Part shown: in pieces, positions 48,122 through 60,547 of the stretch
How the letters are laid out: every line of letters starts with the position of its first letter
How positions within the stretch are numbered: position 1 is the stretch's first letter
Assembly: GCF_003576645.1 (NCBI RefSeq)
Contig: NC_044927.1
Span: 17,755,474-17,819,473 of the forward strand
Source of the DNA: Ipomoea triloba
Lineage: Eukaryota > Streptophyta > Magnoliopsida > Solanales > Convolvulaceae
Reading direction: 5' to 3'
Length of the DNA stretch: 64,000 bases
Notes under the pieces: model-generated
Told to the model about the DNA's origin: nothing
The model's database searches: none
The model's input: only the letters and a program-made list of their open reading frames with translations
Position numbers and translations under genes: made by a program

Positions 48122-49752
48122 TTAAGCAAGTTTAGGTACCCAAACTTTGGGTCCTGGTGCGTTAGTGAGTTTAGGCATCCATTTATACCTTGTGCCCATT
48201 ATTCCAGGCCTAGGTGCAATGTAGCCATCGTACGTTTGATAATCATAAGGAATGCTAGCAAATGTTTTAGCCCTTTTTGGTGCATAAATCAACTTAGGTA
48301 GAGACTTTTCGACCGGCTTATGCACCATGCCTTTCATACGCTTTTTGGTCATGTGAAATAGTTGAAAGTGAGGTTTCTTCCAGACATTGTGATTCGATGA
48401 CCAATCCTCACTAGATGGATAGAGTCTGCCTTTCTCCATCCGTGAGTTCCTAACTATGTGGATCTCAGACCTTCCATATTTGCCTTGAGGCGCATTATAT
48501 GGAATGTAGCTCTTTTTGTACTTGGAATGGCCTTGCGAGAGATAGCGAGGTGATCTCTCGATATTGTTTACCCGGCCATTCTTCGTAGCTTTCCTATACT
48601 TTCCATTGCTGGTGTATAGGGACGGTTTATTAATAGCTACCCTGGTCTTTTTCGTTGGTCCTTTATAACCTTTATTTGGTTTGGGTTGAGATCCTCCATT
48701 TCTTGAAGTTCCCAAACCGTTGGTCTGTTTATTTCTCGAGAGATGGTCTCGATGGAACCCTAGCCCGGTTCTATCACTTGTAGGTCTGTGATCATTCACC
48801 ATTTTCTCCATAGCTTTGGAGGAATTAGAGTATGATGCTATAACCTTTCTAAGATCATTTTCTGTGATCTCTCGAGTTTTGCACTCTTCAGTTAGTTGGA
48901 TTATTTTAGCTTCTAACTCACTTACTTTGAGAGTTAGCTCCGAATTCTCTTTCGAGACGTTCTTAAGCATATCTCTTTCAGCAGTTAGCTTGCTGTTTTC
49001 CTCCCTGATTTTGGCATGAGTGCTATTAGCGACTGCGAGATCCCTTTTGAATGTTTCAAGCATCTCAAAGGGATCTTCATCGCTTTTGAAGGAAGAACAA
49101 CGAGAGGTAGAAGTAGAGCAGCGAGATGTGGAAGTAGAGGTTACCTCATTGTCAATGGCCATTAGGCATTGATTCTCTTCTTCCTCGGTGTATAAGCAGA
49201 TGAGCCCCCTCTCATCTTCTGAGCTGCTGCTGCTTTCACTGGAGCTCGACGTCTCGGACTCCTCGATTGTTCTCTCGAGTTCCTCAGCAACAAGCGCCTT
49301 TCTGCGCAGATGTTTCTTTGTATCTCCCTTGAAGCCACTTTGTGCTGGCTTCTCTTTAGGTTCCTCCTTTCTCCTGGAGTTCCTACATTCTAGGCCTTGA
49401 TACTTGCTTACCTTAGGGTAAGGACAGTCAGCCTTGAAGTGCCCTGGTCTCCTACAGTTGTAGCATAGACCTTGATCTTTTTCCTCCATTCCTCTGGAGT
49501 TGTAGCAATGTTGTCCAAGTTGTTTCTCTTCCTATCATCACTTGTCCATTCTTCCCTAGGTTTGGGGACATACTTTGGTGTATCTCTGGTTTGCTCAGCA
49601 GTCGTGTTTACCATCATGATCTTGACTGGTCCAGATGTTATAACTTCGGCCATCTCATCATGGAGGGCTGATAGATACGCAAGCATGCGTGTTTTCCAGT
49701 CATCGAACCTGCTAAGATCAAAGAGAAGATGTCTCGACAACATGCTATCCAT
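48122..49752 (-). CDS. Gag of the Sirevirus-like element, with internal deletion
   Basis: The first frame (49752-49408) has the usual start of copia gag (LSRFDDWKTRMLAYLSALHD...) and a NLDNIA motif. Within about ten residues the sequence jumps to the zinc knuckle CYNCRRPGHFKADC in a second frame (49489-48122). Normally some 150-200 residues of gag core lie between, so most of the UBN2 domain appears deleted, with a frame change at the join. After the knuckle come an acidic Ser-rich stretch (ESETSSSSESSSSSEDE), a coiled coil (KIREENSKLTAERDMLKNVS...) and a basic tail, as in Sirevirus gags. The copy probably cannot assemble particles on its own. Confidence 0.8.
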
Positions 49753-49852
49753 ATTAGAAGAATTATCTCGTGCTTTGAAAAACTTTTAAAGGATTTTTCA
49801 AAGAAGGATCTCTAGGCAATATAAACAAAGGTTTATATCGATCAGAGAACTT

Positions 49853-49864
49853 GCTCTGATACCA
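49853..49864 (-). other. Primer-binding site of the Sirevirus-like element
   Basis: On the minus strand TGGTATCAGAGC lies two bases inside the 5' LTR end (…CCAACA). It is complementary to the 3' end of initiator Met tRNA, the standard Ty1/copia primer. Confidence 0.95.
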
Positions 49865-49866
49865 AT

Positions 49867-51100
49867 TGTTGGTCCCAAGGGGATGGGGTACAAGTCTAGA
49901 GGGGGGGGGTGAATAGACTTGTATAAGATTTTGCAAATCTTTTCAACCTCTCGTGTGTATTGAACTTAGGATGTTTAGGTTCGATACCTCACGAGGTGAA
50001 GACAAAGTTTTATGCGCAGCGGAAATGTTATCCCCTTTTAGTTAGCACGAGTTTTAGTTAGTTCGAGAAGTGAGTTTATATGCAGTGCAATCGAGAGGTT
50101 AGCGAGAGATGAAAACAGTAAGTAAATGCAAGAGAGATTTTTAAGTGGTTCGGCCAACCCGCCTACGTCCACTCTTCTTCCAGAAACTCCCTGGAAGGAT
50201 TGCACTAAAAACTTCCCTTATTTAGTACAATATCGAGCGCTTGAGCTTTGATCACGAAGCCCGCCTCAAGCCTCAGGTTTTTCGCCCCGCTTCTTGTTAC
50301 TCCACCTCTCGAGCACTTGACCATTGATCACCAAGCCCGCGTCAAGCCTCAGGATCTTCACAAGACAGCTGCCAGGTTACTCCGCCTCTCCAAGGTCTTT
50401 CTCCCCGCTTCCAGCTACTCCACCTCTCGAGCACTTGACCTTTGATCACCAAGCCCGCGTCAAGCCTCAGGTTTCTTTCACTCGGACAGCTGCCAGGTTA
50501 CTCCACCTCTCTTGCTTAATCCAAAGCAAGGTGTTTTTGGTTGTCACAGTTGAATGTAACAGACTCCAATCTGACCACAAGCTATCTTTGAATCAACTTC
50601 AATGTAGAGCAGCTTCGGTCACCTTCTAGATGTATAACAGTTTAAGCTTTGTAACTCTCTTGAAACACTAAGATGTGTTTTCTCGCTATTTTGAATATCA
50701 GGATGATATTCCAAGTTAACCACTTTGCACTTTGAACGTTTTAGGCAGACACTTCTTAAGAATTTCGAACCCCTTCTTTTCACTCTTTCTTTTTCTTTGT
50801 GTCTTTACGTCCTTATATATGAGAGTAGAGGAATAATTCCGTTGGAGGGAAAATTATTCCGTTTGAAATTTGTCTCCCATGCTGATCATGGGTCTTGCAT
50901 ATTTTCAGCATATTTCATGGAGTGGTGATCTTGTAACTTGAACCTCTTTGTCTTGTAGTGAATGTTCCATAGTTCACTTTTCTTGAGTCCATGCTCCACT
51001 TTCGTCTTTTGGTAAAAGTTACTCTTTTTATATTCCCATTATTCCTTGTTTGTAGGGAATCAGACCACTTCAGCATTGGTGCACCTTTTGACCGTTTGTG
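49867..51100 (-). repeat. 5' LTR of the Sirevirus-like element
   Basis: Its left end, tgttggtcccaagg, matches the other LTR. It contains internal direct repeats with tgatcaccaagcccgcgtca and cacctctcgagcacttgacc (about 50240-50480). The right end is uncertain. Confidence 0.75.
50236..50520. repeat. Sub-repeats inside the 5' LTR
   Basis: Three copies of ttgatcaccaagcccgcgtc + aagcctcagg (starts near 50248, 50324, 50441), two separated by ctgccaggttactcc and ctactccacctctcgagcac words. They lie where LTR regulatory repeats are often found. Confidence 0.85.
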
Positions 51101-51199
51101 GTGGAACCTCTAGATTATCTAATAAAAATAAAATTCCAAATACTAATCTAGAAGGGTGTAAATCGCTCTCATGCTCCAAATCATGCAATCATCACCTGC

Positions 51200-53022
51200 A
51201 AAATTAACTAAAGGGGGAAACAAAGTCAGCACGACGGTTGGTAAGACTTACTCCACCCCGTAAAACGTTTTGCACATAACACACGACACATAAATTACAC
51301 ATAATATAACCCCTTAGAACCTCAACATGCTAGATAATATGCCAGGTATGCAAGTAAGCCATCATATAAAATCTCATAACAACATGCTACTGAATATCCT
51401 ATTACTAACATGTAACACGTATTAACAATTAATAGTGCGAAACACATTGTTCGTAGATAGTTATATAGTCATACCATAAGTATACCACTCTCACCAAAAT
51501 AGGATTTTATAATATATAATACTTATAATATTTCACCACAAAAGAATTTTCACCTTAACCATATTTAACCATTTTGACCCGGAGGAGAATAAATACCAAG
51601 CAAGAGCCATTACTTCGGCCCCAGTGACCAAAAGAAAAACCAACTGAAGACCCACACAGTTGGCCCGAGATCGATTCCTAAGTATGCATACCCCCAATGG
51701 GAGACCTACACCAATGGGTAGAACGAACTCAAAGAGTCTGTGGGATTAACTATCCGGCCCACACCGGTATGTAAAGTAGACTCCATATCCATAATCAATC
51801 ATGGGATTTGCTATCCGGCCCACTCCGGTATGTATCCATATAACCAAATTGTGGATTTCCACCACCTCATAACCAAATCGTGAGAGACCAAACTCACAAG
51901 AAAAATCCAGGTATAAATCCTCCATGTTCAAAATAAATTAAATACTTTTTATACCAAATAATTTCTTCTCTCTACTATATTTGAATATATACAAATATAA
52001 CGAATATACACAAATATATGTATAATATATCACACTTTCACAATATTTATACCATTACTCCAAATACACTACCAAGCATACCGTGTAACAAATATTCATA
52101 TCAAATACCAAATATTCATACCATATACAATGTATAATATTTTATGCCTCATTATTAGATTCCATACGTGATGTACCAGTTATACACATATACATATGCC
52201 TATGCAGAACAAACAGTGTACAGATCAATGCAAATCTAGTTCATATAATTATATACATAATACATATGTGGGACGAGAGTTAGGTACTATTATATATGAA
52301 TCAATGAAAGTGTTAATATATGTAAATCTATTTGATTCAACGTACAGATTATAATTCGATTCAAACATTTATGTTCAAACAATTTATACATTGAACACAA
52401 TTTTCAGAAAAATCACAAGTCACGGGGCAATTATTCAAAAATAACAAATAGATTTTTAGAGGAAAACGATTTTCATATAAGCACATAAGAAAAAGATTTC
52501 TGTTTCTTATGTGGTTTAAAGAATTTTGGTGAACATAAATCTTACCTCAAAAATCCAAAATTAACGACCTAAACTTGATGATTCTTGACCTCTAATTCTT
52601 GAATTGATGAAGAACAGAGAGAAGGCTAGGGTTTTATTTCAGAGAGAATATGAGAGAGAAGGAATATATGATGGACCTAGGGTTAACTCACGGAGAATAT
52701 TTATAGAGGGAAAATATAACTAGGTAAACTAAAGATTAGGAAAATAATTATATATATAATAAGATTAGATAAATAAACAAATAATAAATACCTATATACA
52801 TATACTGCCGTGTACACATTACTATATAATAATAATAATAATATAGAAAATACCTACGTACATATTAATATATATATATATATTAAGATTAAGACATAGT
52901 TATAGAAATAGGATTAGGGAAATATTGTACATCTTTACTAGGATTTTTAAAATTAGGAAAGTATAATTAAGACTCAATATAATAATATAATTTTAAGGTG
53001 CCCAAAAATCAGTGGTGTTACA
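51200..53022 (-). mobile_element. 3' LTR of a Ty3/gypsy chromovirus (Tekay-like)
   Basis: On the minus strand it starts TGTAACACCACTG, immediately after a polypurine tract and the end of pol (53023-53075). Its interior has words familiar from Tekay/Del LTRs, such as ctatccggcccacaccggta, present twice (about 51750 and 51810). Its far end was not located precisely, and 51200 is approximate. No 5' LTR lies in the window. Confidence 0.6.
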
Positions 53023-53075
53023 TTCTTCCCCCTTAAAGGATGCTTCGTCCTCGAAGCACAAATAACATCCTCATC
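53023..53075 (-). other. Polypurine tract and pol C-terminus of the chromovirus
   Basis: Minus strand: TTCGAGGACGAAGCATCC, then TTTAAGGGGGAAGAA, then the LTR start. The 'FEDEA' codons followed by an AAGGGGG tract and TGTAACACC are the usual junction of plant chromovirus pol with the 3' LTR. Confidence 0.65.
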
Positions 53076-53190
53076 CACACTAAATGATAGCAAGGCCACA
53101 AGCACACCACAATCAACACATTACTTAACACAATCCACGACATATTGAACAAAACATAGGTATGCAATCAAGACATAGAAAAACACTTAA

Positions 53191-53480
53191 TCAAATATAG
53201 AAAAATAATGGTGTTACAATATGATTCCTAGAATAACTTAGTAAAGAAGCCATGCCTAAAGCATGCCAAAAGAGAGCTAATCCTCCACCCAAACCAACTC
53301 TATTCACTGGAAGCAAACCTTCATATTCTAACCTTACTTTCAAACTCTCCAATTGTGTTGCCTGAGACTTAGTCTCCATGAGAAAAATAAAACTAGGTTG
53401 TTGATTACACACAAAGCCCAATAGTTCTCGAACTTTCTGAGGGCCTCCACAGTTCTAGCTTAAAGTACTCATTAGACAGG
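53191..53480 (-). pseudogene. LINE ORF2 endonuclease fragment
   Basis: The minus frame reads GFVCNQQPSFIFLMETKSQATQLESLKVRL...GLGGGLALFW, which matches the N-terminal apurinic-type endonuclease of plant L1 LINEs (the active-site Glu of 'LMETK' and the G-G-G-L-A-L-x-W motif). Sequence just upstream also fits ('NCGGPQKVREL') but with stops. The rest of ORF2 is missing. Confidence 0.65.
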
Positions 53481-53983
53481 GCGGGTCTGGACCTCTGCCA
53501 AACTCACGTTTTTTGAAACATCGGTCATATTCACATCAACCACAATCAACTGTCCCTCTGCCACAGAATCTTCACGACAACGCTTTAAATCATTAGTATA
53601 AATCATTACAACTATAAATCATTATCATTATTTTAAACTTATATCAATGCAAATATTAATCTTTACTGCAATTTAAATATAAGATTGAAAATATATACCA
53701 TTAAATTCGAATAAAATAAATTATTTTAATTTTAAATTTTTTGAACTTAAATAAAAAAAATAAATTTAAAGATATCTACACTATGAAGATATTAAATTAA
53801 ATAGAGCACTTCAATTCTATCTAATTAGAATAAATTCCACATATCAATTTCTTACTTGAAATTTTCATTTTATTTTAATAGAATATAAAATTACTCATAC
53901 ATAAAATATGTCAGTAATATGCATAGTCCAAATATAGTGTATACAATATACATGTCATCTAATATAGATATATGTAGAAGATA
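53481..53983. other. AT-rich spacer
   Basis: No feature is recognised before the LTR at 53984. Confidence 0.4.
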
Positions 53984-54613
53984 TGTTGGTGGAAATCCTT
54001 GGAAAAATGAGAATAATAATAATCCTTATGGAAAAAGATTATTATCTCTGGAAAAACAAGAAGGACGAAAGGTAGAAGGACTGAGAGTAGGTTGGAAGTA
54101 CGAGTCGAGTTGCATTCTCTCCTTAAAACCTTATTTACCACATCCCAAGGTGCTAGGAGTATTGTGGTCTAAGCTTCCCACGATAAAACGTACTACTATT
54201 TTAAGTATTGAGCTGCTTAGAATACTACTACTCAACCAAGTATATATAGGAGGAGATGAATCAATAACATTAAACATGGCATTTATATCTGGCTTAAAAC
54301 CATATTGTAACCTTCAAAACAGTCGGCCACTACCAGGAGATTAATTCTTGATAATTTGAAGTTAATTCGTAACGTCTTGAATTAATCCTCCAAACGGTCA
54401 CTTACGGAAAGTGAATTGAATAGCCTGAGACATGAGTAGTTCGGAAAGTAACTATTGCGAAAGGTTACTCTGAGTTACGTGCGGAAGGTCAACCGTGGAT
54501 CATAAATGCCCAAACCGCGGAATGTGAACTTCCCATCCGCGGAACGTAAATGGAAAACTAATACAAAAATTTGGCATAACTTAGCCCGCATACACGAGTC
54601 AAGCCTTTTCAAG
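53984..54613 (-). repeat. 3' LTR of the Tork-like copia element
   Basis: It starts TGTTGGTGGAAATCC on the plus strand and matches 59652-60547 with many substitutions and indels (ggaaaaatgagaataataat, aaccaagtatatataggagg, ccatattgtaaccttcaaaa, tacacgagtcaagccttttc). It is shorter than the partner by about 260 bp, partly because the partner contains duplicated 'cactaacggaaagtgaatc' units. Confidence 0.75.
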
Positions 54614-55535
54614 CTCATTTTAGGATTTGATTTGCACCCCCTCACGCGTGAGAGAGAACCTCTATGCTATACAAGTAAAATATGCCTTAAAAAGGTTCTT
54701 GTACAAATAGTGGTGCAAACCCACTTTCCTAACCAATGTGGGACAAAAGCTACTTTAAAGCTTTTCCTCATTCAATTTCTAACTCAAATAAGTCTACTTT
54801 GAGAACCAATTTCTCATTCACCCAATATCCATTTTGAGCGTACAATATATCAATCTCTTCATCTAACTATGAAGAACCCAAATCCACTTTGACCTGACCC
54901 AAATCCGAAGTGGACCCCACATATATTTGTACCACAAAATAGCCACTTAAAATGTCATTTTATGTTACTTTTTCAACAATCCCCACATGAATTAAAATTG
55001 AATTTCTGGGTATTTTAATATCCGAAACAACTGTCTTCAATGGTCAATCCCTACATAGGATAGGTAGGTGTTACCCTTTGAACCTTCCCTTATGAAAATA
55101 TATTTACTCTACTGGCTGTACGGTAGAACGCGATGTCTTTGAACCGACTATCGTTTGTGTAAACGATGATATATCCCACACAGGAACCTTCCAACCACGC
55201 TCTGTTCTCATGACTGTGCCCATTTTGATTGTGGGTCACCGTTCCTGGTTCTTCAAGAGTTTCTAAAGAATTGAGCCATGCTCAATTCTCCTTTGAAGCG
55301 ACATTCACTTCTCTCTCACATAAGTGATTCTTTCTTGAGTATCTCGCATACTCAAATATGTCAATCGAAATTTCTATTCATTAAAGCATCAACATGCTAA
55401 CCTCGTACAAGAGTCACTATTCTAACGAGGAGTGGTATGGACTCCGAGACCCCTACAGTGACACGATTCGTTCTATAATTTAGTCCTCCTATTGAAGCTA
55501 GGTGCGAACTAGGTTGGGTGTCCACTATAGAACAT
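54614..55535 (-). other. 3' untranslated part of the Tork-like element
   Basis: Lies between the pol end and the 3' LTR. No frame longer than chance. Confidence 0.45.
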
Positions 55536-58474
55536 TTATACTAAGGGCTTTAGGCCCATTCCTCGTGTCAGCTTCTCCACAACTTCTTTGCCTAACCCTT
55601 TGGTTAGCGGATACATTATATTGTCTTTTGACTTTACGTAGTCCACTAAGACTACACATGTTGTGAGAAGTTGTCTAATGGTATTATCTCTACGAAGTAA
55701 TTGTCTATACCTACCGTTATATATATGACTCCGTATTCTTCCAGTTGTGGCTTGACTATCACAATGCATACAAATTGGAGGTACATGTCTTTCCCAATTA
55801 GGAATATCCTCCAGAAAATGGTGTAGCCATCAGCCTCTTCACAACACTTGTCTAAGGCAATCATCTCAGATTTCATTGTGGATTTGGCTATTACAGTTTG
55901 TTTGGAGGATTTCCATACACCGGCTAGTGTAAACCGTAGCCACTCGTGTATAGTGCAGTCGCTACACCCTTCAAGTATAGCAGGATATCTAGTATAGTGC
56001 AGTCCAAGGCCATGAGTATACCTTAAGTAATCTCATAACCTTTACTATTGCCTTCTAGTGCATATCACCGGGGTAACTCACATACATACTGAGTTTACTA
56101 ACAGCAAAGATAATATCCGGCCTAGTACAGCTCGTTAGATACATCAAAGTACCAATAACCCGAGCATATTCTACTTGAGAAATACACTCTCCGTGGTATT
56201 TGGTTAGATGACCGTTTGTATCAAACAGTGTCTTAGCCAATTGATTATCATCCTTGTTAAATTTAGGATTTTATCAACATAATGAGATTGGCTAAACACG
56301 AGACAATCTAGTTTTCTAATGATCTTAATCTCGAGGATTAAATCAGCCAAACTCATATTCTTCATGTCAAATCTCGCATTTAACATGTTTTTGGTAGACT
56401 TGATCATCTGATCATTACTACCAACTGTGAGTATATCATTTACATATAAACAAAGAATGACATAACCATCTATCGTTTGCTTAATGTAGACACACTTTTC
56501 ATTATCGTTTATTTTAAAATGCATTGGTTAACATCGCATGGTCAAACTTTTCGTGCGATTGTTTAGGCGCTTGTTTTAAACCATATAACGATTTAACCAA
56601 TTTACATACTTTCTTTTCTTAGCCCAAAAAGACGAACCCTTCGGGTTGTTCCATATAGATTTCTTCATCTAACTCGCCATTCAAGAAAGTTGTTTTCACA
56701 TCCATTTGATGGACTTCCAAATTTCGCAACGCGGCTATGACAAGTATCATCCTTATGAAATTTATTCTTGTCACGGGAGAATATGTGTCGAAGTAATCAA
56801 GGCCCTTACATTGCTTGTAACCCTTGATTACAAGCCTAGCCTTATACTTCTCGATGGAACCATCCAATTTCATCTTCTTTTTGAAGACCCACTTGGATCC
56901 TAAGGGTTTACTACCCATAGGAAGATCAACAAGTTCCCAAGTGTGATTCTGCAGGATAAAATCTACTTCACTTTTAATAGCCTCTTTTCACATTAGTCCT
57001 TTCGTAGAGGTCACAACTTCTACGTATGTTCGAGGCTCATTTTCTATCAAACAAGTTAGAAAATCCGATTCATTTTCTATCAAACAAGTTAGAGTACTAG
57101 AATCATACTCTAACAAGTAATGAAGTTAGAAAATCAGAACCAAATGATTTTTCAATTCTTGCCCGCTTACTGCGTCTAGGCTCGAGCTCAGATTCTTTCA
57201 CAGATTTCCCATTATTGTTATCAGTAGTTTCGTCACGTCTATTTTGACGTACTCGGTCCCTCACTAGACCTACAAGGAAATACATTTTCAAAGAAAGATG
57301 CATTCCTTGATTCTATTATCGTGTTCTTATGTACGTCCAGATTATGGGACTCGTGTAGTAAGAAATGATAAGCACTACTGTTATGTGCATAACCAATAAA
57401 GATACAATCCACTGTCTTTGGACCTATCTTTATTTTATTAGGTGTTGGCACCAAAACTTTGGAAAGACACCCCACACTTTGAGGTATTAGTAGGAAGGCT
57501 TCCTACCTTTCCACAACTCATAAGGGGTCTTATCGAGCTTCTTGCGGGGTACCTTATTTAAAAGGCAATTACTTGTCAAAATCGCCTCACTCCACATATC
57601 TTGAGGTAGACCCAAACTAATAAGCATCGCATTCATCATCTCTTTCAACGTATGATTCTTTCATTCGGCAACACCATTCGATTGAGGTGCGTAAGGTGTC
57701 GTAAGCTTGTGTATGATACCTACACTTGCATAGAAGTCACCGATTGGTGCTTCGTACTTACCACCTCTATCGCTTCTCACCTTTTTAATCTTTTGATTAA
57801 GTTGGTTTTCCACCTCATTCTTATAAAGAATGAAGTTTTCCAAGGCTTCATCGTTGCTTTTCAGCAAATACCCATAGCAAAACCATGTGCTATCATAGAT
57901 AAACGTGATAAAATATTTATTACCACCTCTCGTTTGTATCGATCTAAAATCACACAAATCACTATAGATTAATTCAAGTGGTTCAGTTTGCCTTTCAACT
58001 GATTTGAATGGTGCTTTAGTTAGTTTTGCATCAACACAAATTTCACACTTGTTATTTGTGTTTATTTGAAACGTAGAAATATGGTTCTTGCTAATCAATC
58101 TACGCATAGAATTAAAATTAATATGACCTAGTCTACCATGCAACAAATTGGAAGACTCAAGCAATTAAACATAATTAACATTGTTTTTATTGATAATCAT
58201 AGGCATTACATTGAGCTTAAAAAGCCCATCAGTTACATACCCTTTACCAACAAACATTCCTAGTTTTGACAAAACTACTTTGTCTGACTCGAAGACCATC
58301 TTGAAGCCATGCTTGTTCAACAACGAGCCAGATACCAGATTCTTCCTCAGCTCCGGAACATACAACACGTTTTTCAAAGTCAGTTTCTTTCCCGAAAGTC
58401 ATCTTTAGAACCACCTTGCCCACGCCCTCCACGGCGAACTGAGTAGAGTTTCCCATCGCCCTCAATAGTCTCAA
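55536..58474 (-). pseudogene. Tork-like Ty1/copia pol, heavily mutated
   Basis: From right to left: protease end and pre-integrase region ([20 protein letters not shown], 58377-58165), integrase (LLHGRLGHINFNSMRRL...CEICVDAKL; VRSDRGGKY; PQSNGVAE, 58164-57661), linker (57475-57103), reverse transcriptase (GSKWVFKKKMKLDGS...QMDVKTTFLNGELDEEIY, 56918-56619; 56524-56204) and RNase H (55876-55536, ending RGMGLKPLV). Reading jumps frame several times and meets stops. The RT active site reads YVND instead of YVDD, which would abolish polymerase activity. It is an old, dead copy, in keeping with its diverged LTRs. Confidence 0.85.
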
Positions 58475-58604
58475 AGGTGTTGAAAATCTCTCGATTGCAA
58501 CACAAATGCCTTATTGCACTGGTGTCAATGAACCACTAGCGCGGTTTAGAGCCCGCGAGGTTCACCTTGGTCACCATGGCCAAAAAGCTAATCTCAACCT
58601 CTTT

Positions 58605-59598
58605 CTAACTGCTATCTCTAACAACGTTAGCTTCAAAACTCTTGTTCTTCTTCCTTGGAGCCTTGCACTTAGATGACTTGTGGCCAAGCTTGCCACAGTT
58701 GTAGCATTTACCATGGAACTTGGCCTTGGTAACGCCACCTTTCGGACCTAGCTTTTGCTTATCTTTCTTAGCCTTTTTGGAGTTTTGATCATGCTCCACC
58801 ATGTTGGCCTTAGCGCCACTAGTGACAAGACTTTTCCCATTACTCTTCCCATTTCCCTCCTCAATTCTGAGTCGCTAGATCAGGTCTTCCAAGTTCATCT
58901 CCTTTCGCTTGTGCTTAAGGTAGTTCTTGAAGTCTTTCCATCGTGGAGGCAACAAGTGGATCATAGATGCCACTTGAAAGGCTTCACTTATCACCATGCC
59001 CTCGTCACAGATTTTGTAAAAAATTAATTGCAAATCCTTAGCTTGACTTAACACGATATTGGAATAAACCATTTTAAAGTTAAGGAACCGGCCAATAACA
59101 AATTTCTTTGCGTCGGCTTCCTCGCTTTTATACTTGTGATCCAAGGCTTTCCACAGCGTCTTTGCTATGCCAATTTTATGATATACATTGTATAGCGCGT
59201 CACACAATCTGTTCAAGATATAGTTGCGGCAAAGGAAGTGTAAATCCTTCCAAAAACCCAATAGCCATCAGAAATTGTGGATCATGTTCCTTCAACTCAG
59301 GAACCCTATCAGTTAAGAACCGTGCCAACCCGAAAGTTGCTAGGTAGAACAACATCTTTTGTTGCCACCTCTTGAAGTTCGAACCCATGAACTTCTCTGG
59401 CTTTTCTGCCAAACCACTTAGTACCAGAGGTGCCCACATCATCGGGATATACCCCTTGGTGTTCACACCGTCTTGTGAACCAACTTTCACCAGTGTTTGG
59501 GAAGGTGCATTATTGTTGCCGTTCCCTCCACTATTGTTCTCAACAACATTGATGTTTTCGTCCCCATTACTAATCACTAGCAAAACGGGATTCTCCAT
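58605..59598 (-). pseudogene. Gag of the Tork-like element
   Basis: Frames 59598-59200 (MENPVLLVISNG..., SNFKRWQQKMLFYLATFGLA), 59261-58875 (LCDALYNVYHKIGIAKTLWK..., LLPPRWKDFKNYLKHKRKEM) and 58802-58605 (zinc knuckle CYNCGKLGHKSSKC) follow each other with frame changes. Order and motifs are those of copia gag. The short 5' leader between 59598 and the LTR lacks a recognisable primer-binding site. Confidence 0.8.
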
Positions 59599-59651
59599 TT
59601 CTTCAAGGAAATTCGAGAATCAAAAAAATGGGATAATTAAGGTTTTAAGAT

Positions 59652-60547
59652 TGTTTGTGGAAGTTGCTGGAAAAATGAGAATAATAATAATCCTTAAGAA
59701 AAAAGATTATTATTTTTGGAAAGGTAGAAGGCCTAAGGGTAGGTTAGAAGTATGAGTCGAGTTGCACTCTCCTTAAAATCTTATTTATGCCTCCCAAGGT
59801 GCTAGGAGCGTTGTAGTCTAGGCTTCCCATAATAAAATGCACTACGATTCTAAGTATTGAGCACCCAAACTTAGAACCCGTTGAACTAGAGCGTAGAATG
59901 ATCACAGTAGGCTAGAAACAAAGGAAGAACGGAGTTTCGAGAGGTAGAAAGCTTAATCTTTGAGTCTTGTTAAAACTTAAAATGCTACTGCTAAACCAAG
60001 TATATATAGGAGGAAGGGAATCAATAACATTAAACATGACATTCATATTTGGTTTAAAACCATATTGTAACCTTCAAAACAATCGGCCACTATCAGGAGA
60101 TTAATTTTGGAATTTAAGATTGGAATTAATCTGAAGTTAATTCCATAACGTCTTGAATTAATCATCCAAATAACCACTAATGGAAAGTGAACCGAGGAGA
60201 TTAATTTTGGAATTTAAGATTGAAATTAATCTGGAATTAATTCCGTAACGTCTTGAATTAATCCTCCAAAAGGCCACTAACAGAAAGTGAATCGAAACGG
60301 CCACTAACGGAAAGTGAATCAAATAGCTTGAGACATGAATTAATCCTCCAAATGGTCACTTACGGAAAGTGAATCGAATAGCCTGCAACATGAGTAGTTT
60401 GGAATGTAACTACTGCGGAAGGTTACTCTAAGTTATGTGCGGAAGGTAACTTCGTTCAACGTTCCGCGTGGAATGTAAACTTGTTTGGGCACAACTTAGT
60501 CGTGCGCACTGCGCACAGATGCCGACATACACGAGTCAAGCCTTTTC
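59652..60547 (-). repeat. 5' LTR of the Tork-like copia element
   Basis: This is the partner of 53984-54613. It contains extra sequence, with the block ggagattaattttggaattt + aagatt present twice (about 60097 and 60200) and 'cactaacggaaagtgaatc' repeated, so the LTR expanded after insertion or before divergence. The right end is approximate. Confidence 0.75.

Larger units (their letters stand above)
41243..51100 (-). mobile_element. Sirevirus-like Ty1/copia retrotransposon with extra ORF
   Basis: The element lies on the minus strand: 5' LTR at the right (from 49867), primer-binding site 49853-49864, gag (49752-48122), pol (48116-44944), then an additional 'envelope-like' ORF region (44743-41495), and the 3' LTR at the left (41243-41490, cut by an N). 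Gag-pol followed by an extra ORF downstream of RNase H is the Sirevirus layout. The visible 248 bp of the two LTRs look identical, implying a young insertion. The right outer boundary could not be fixed, because no TG...CA end with a matching target duplication was found; 51100 is an estimate. Confidence 0.75.

Noticed and set aside
53919..54344. 141-codon plus frame
   Set aside because: It lies in the LTR of the Tork-like element and has no recognised domain.
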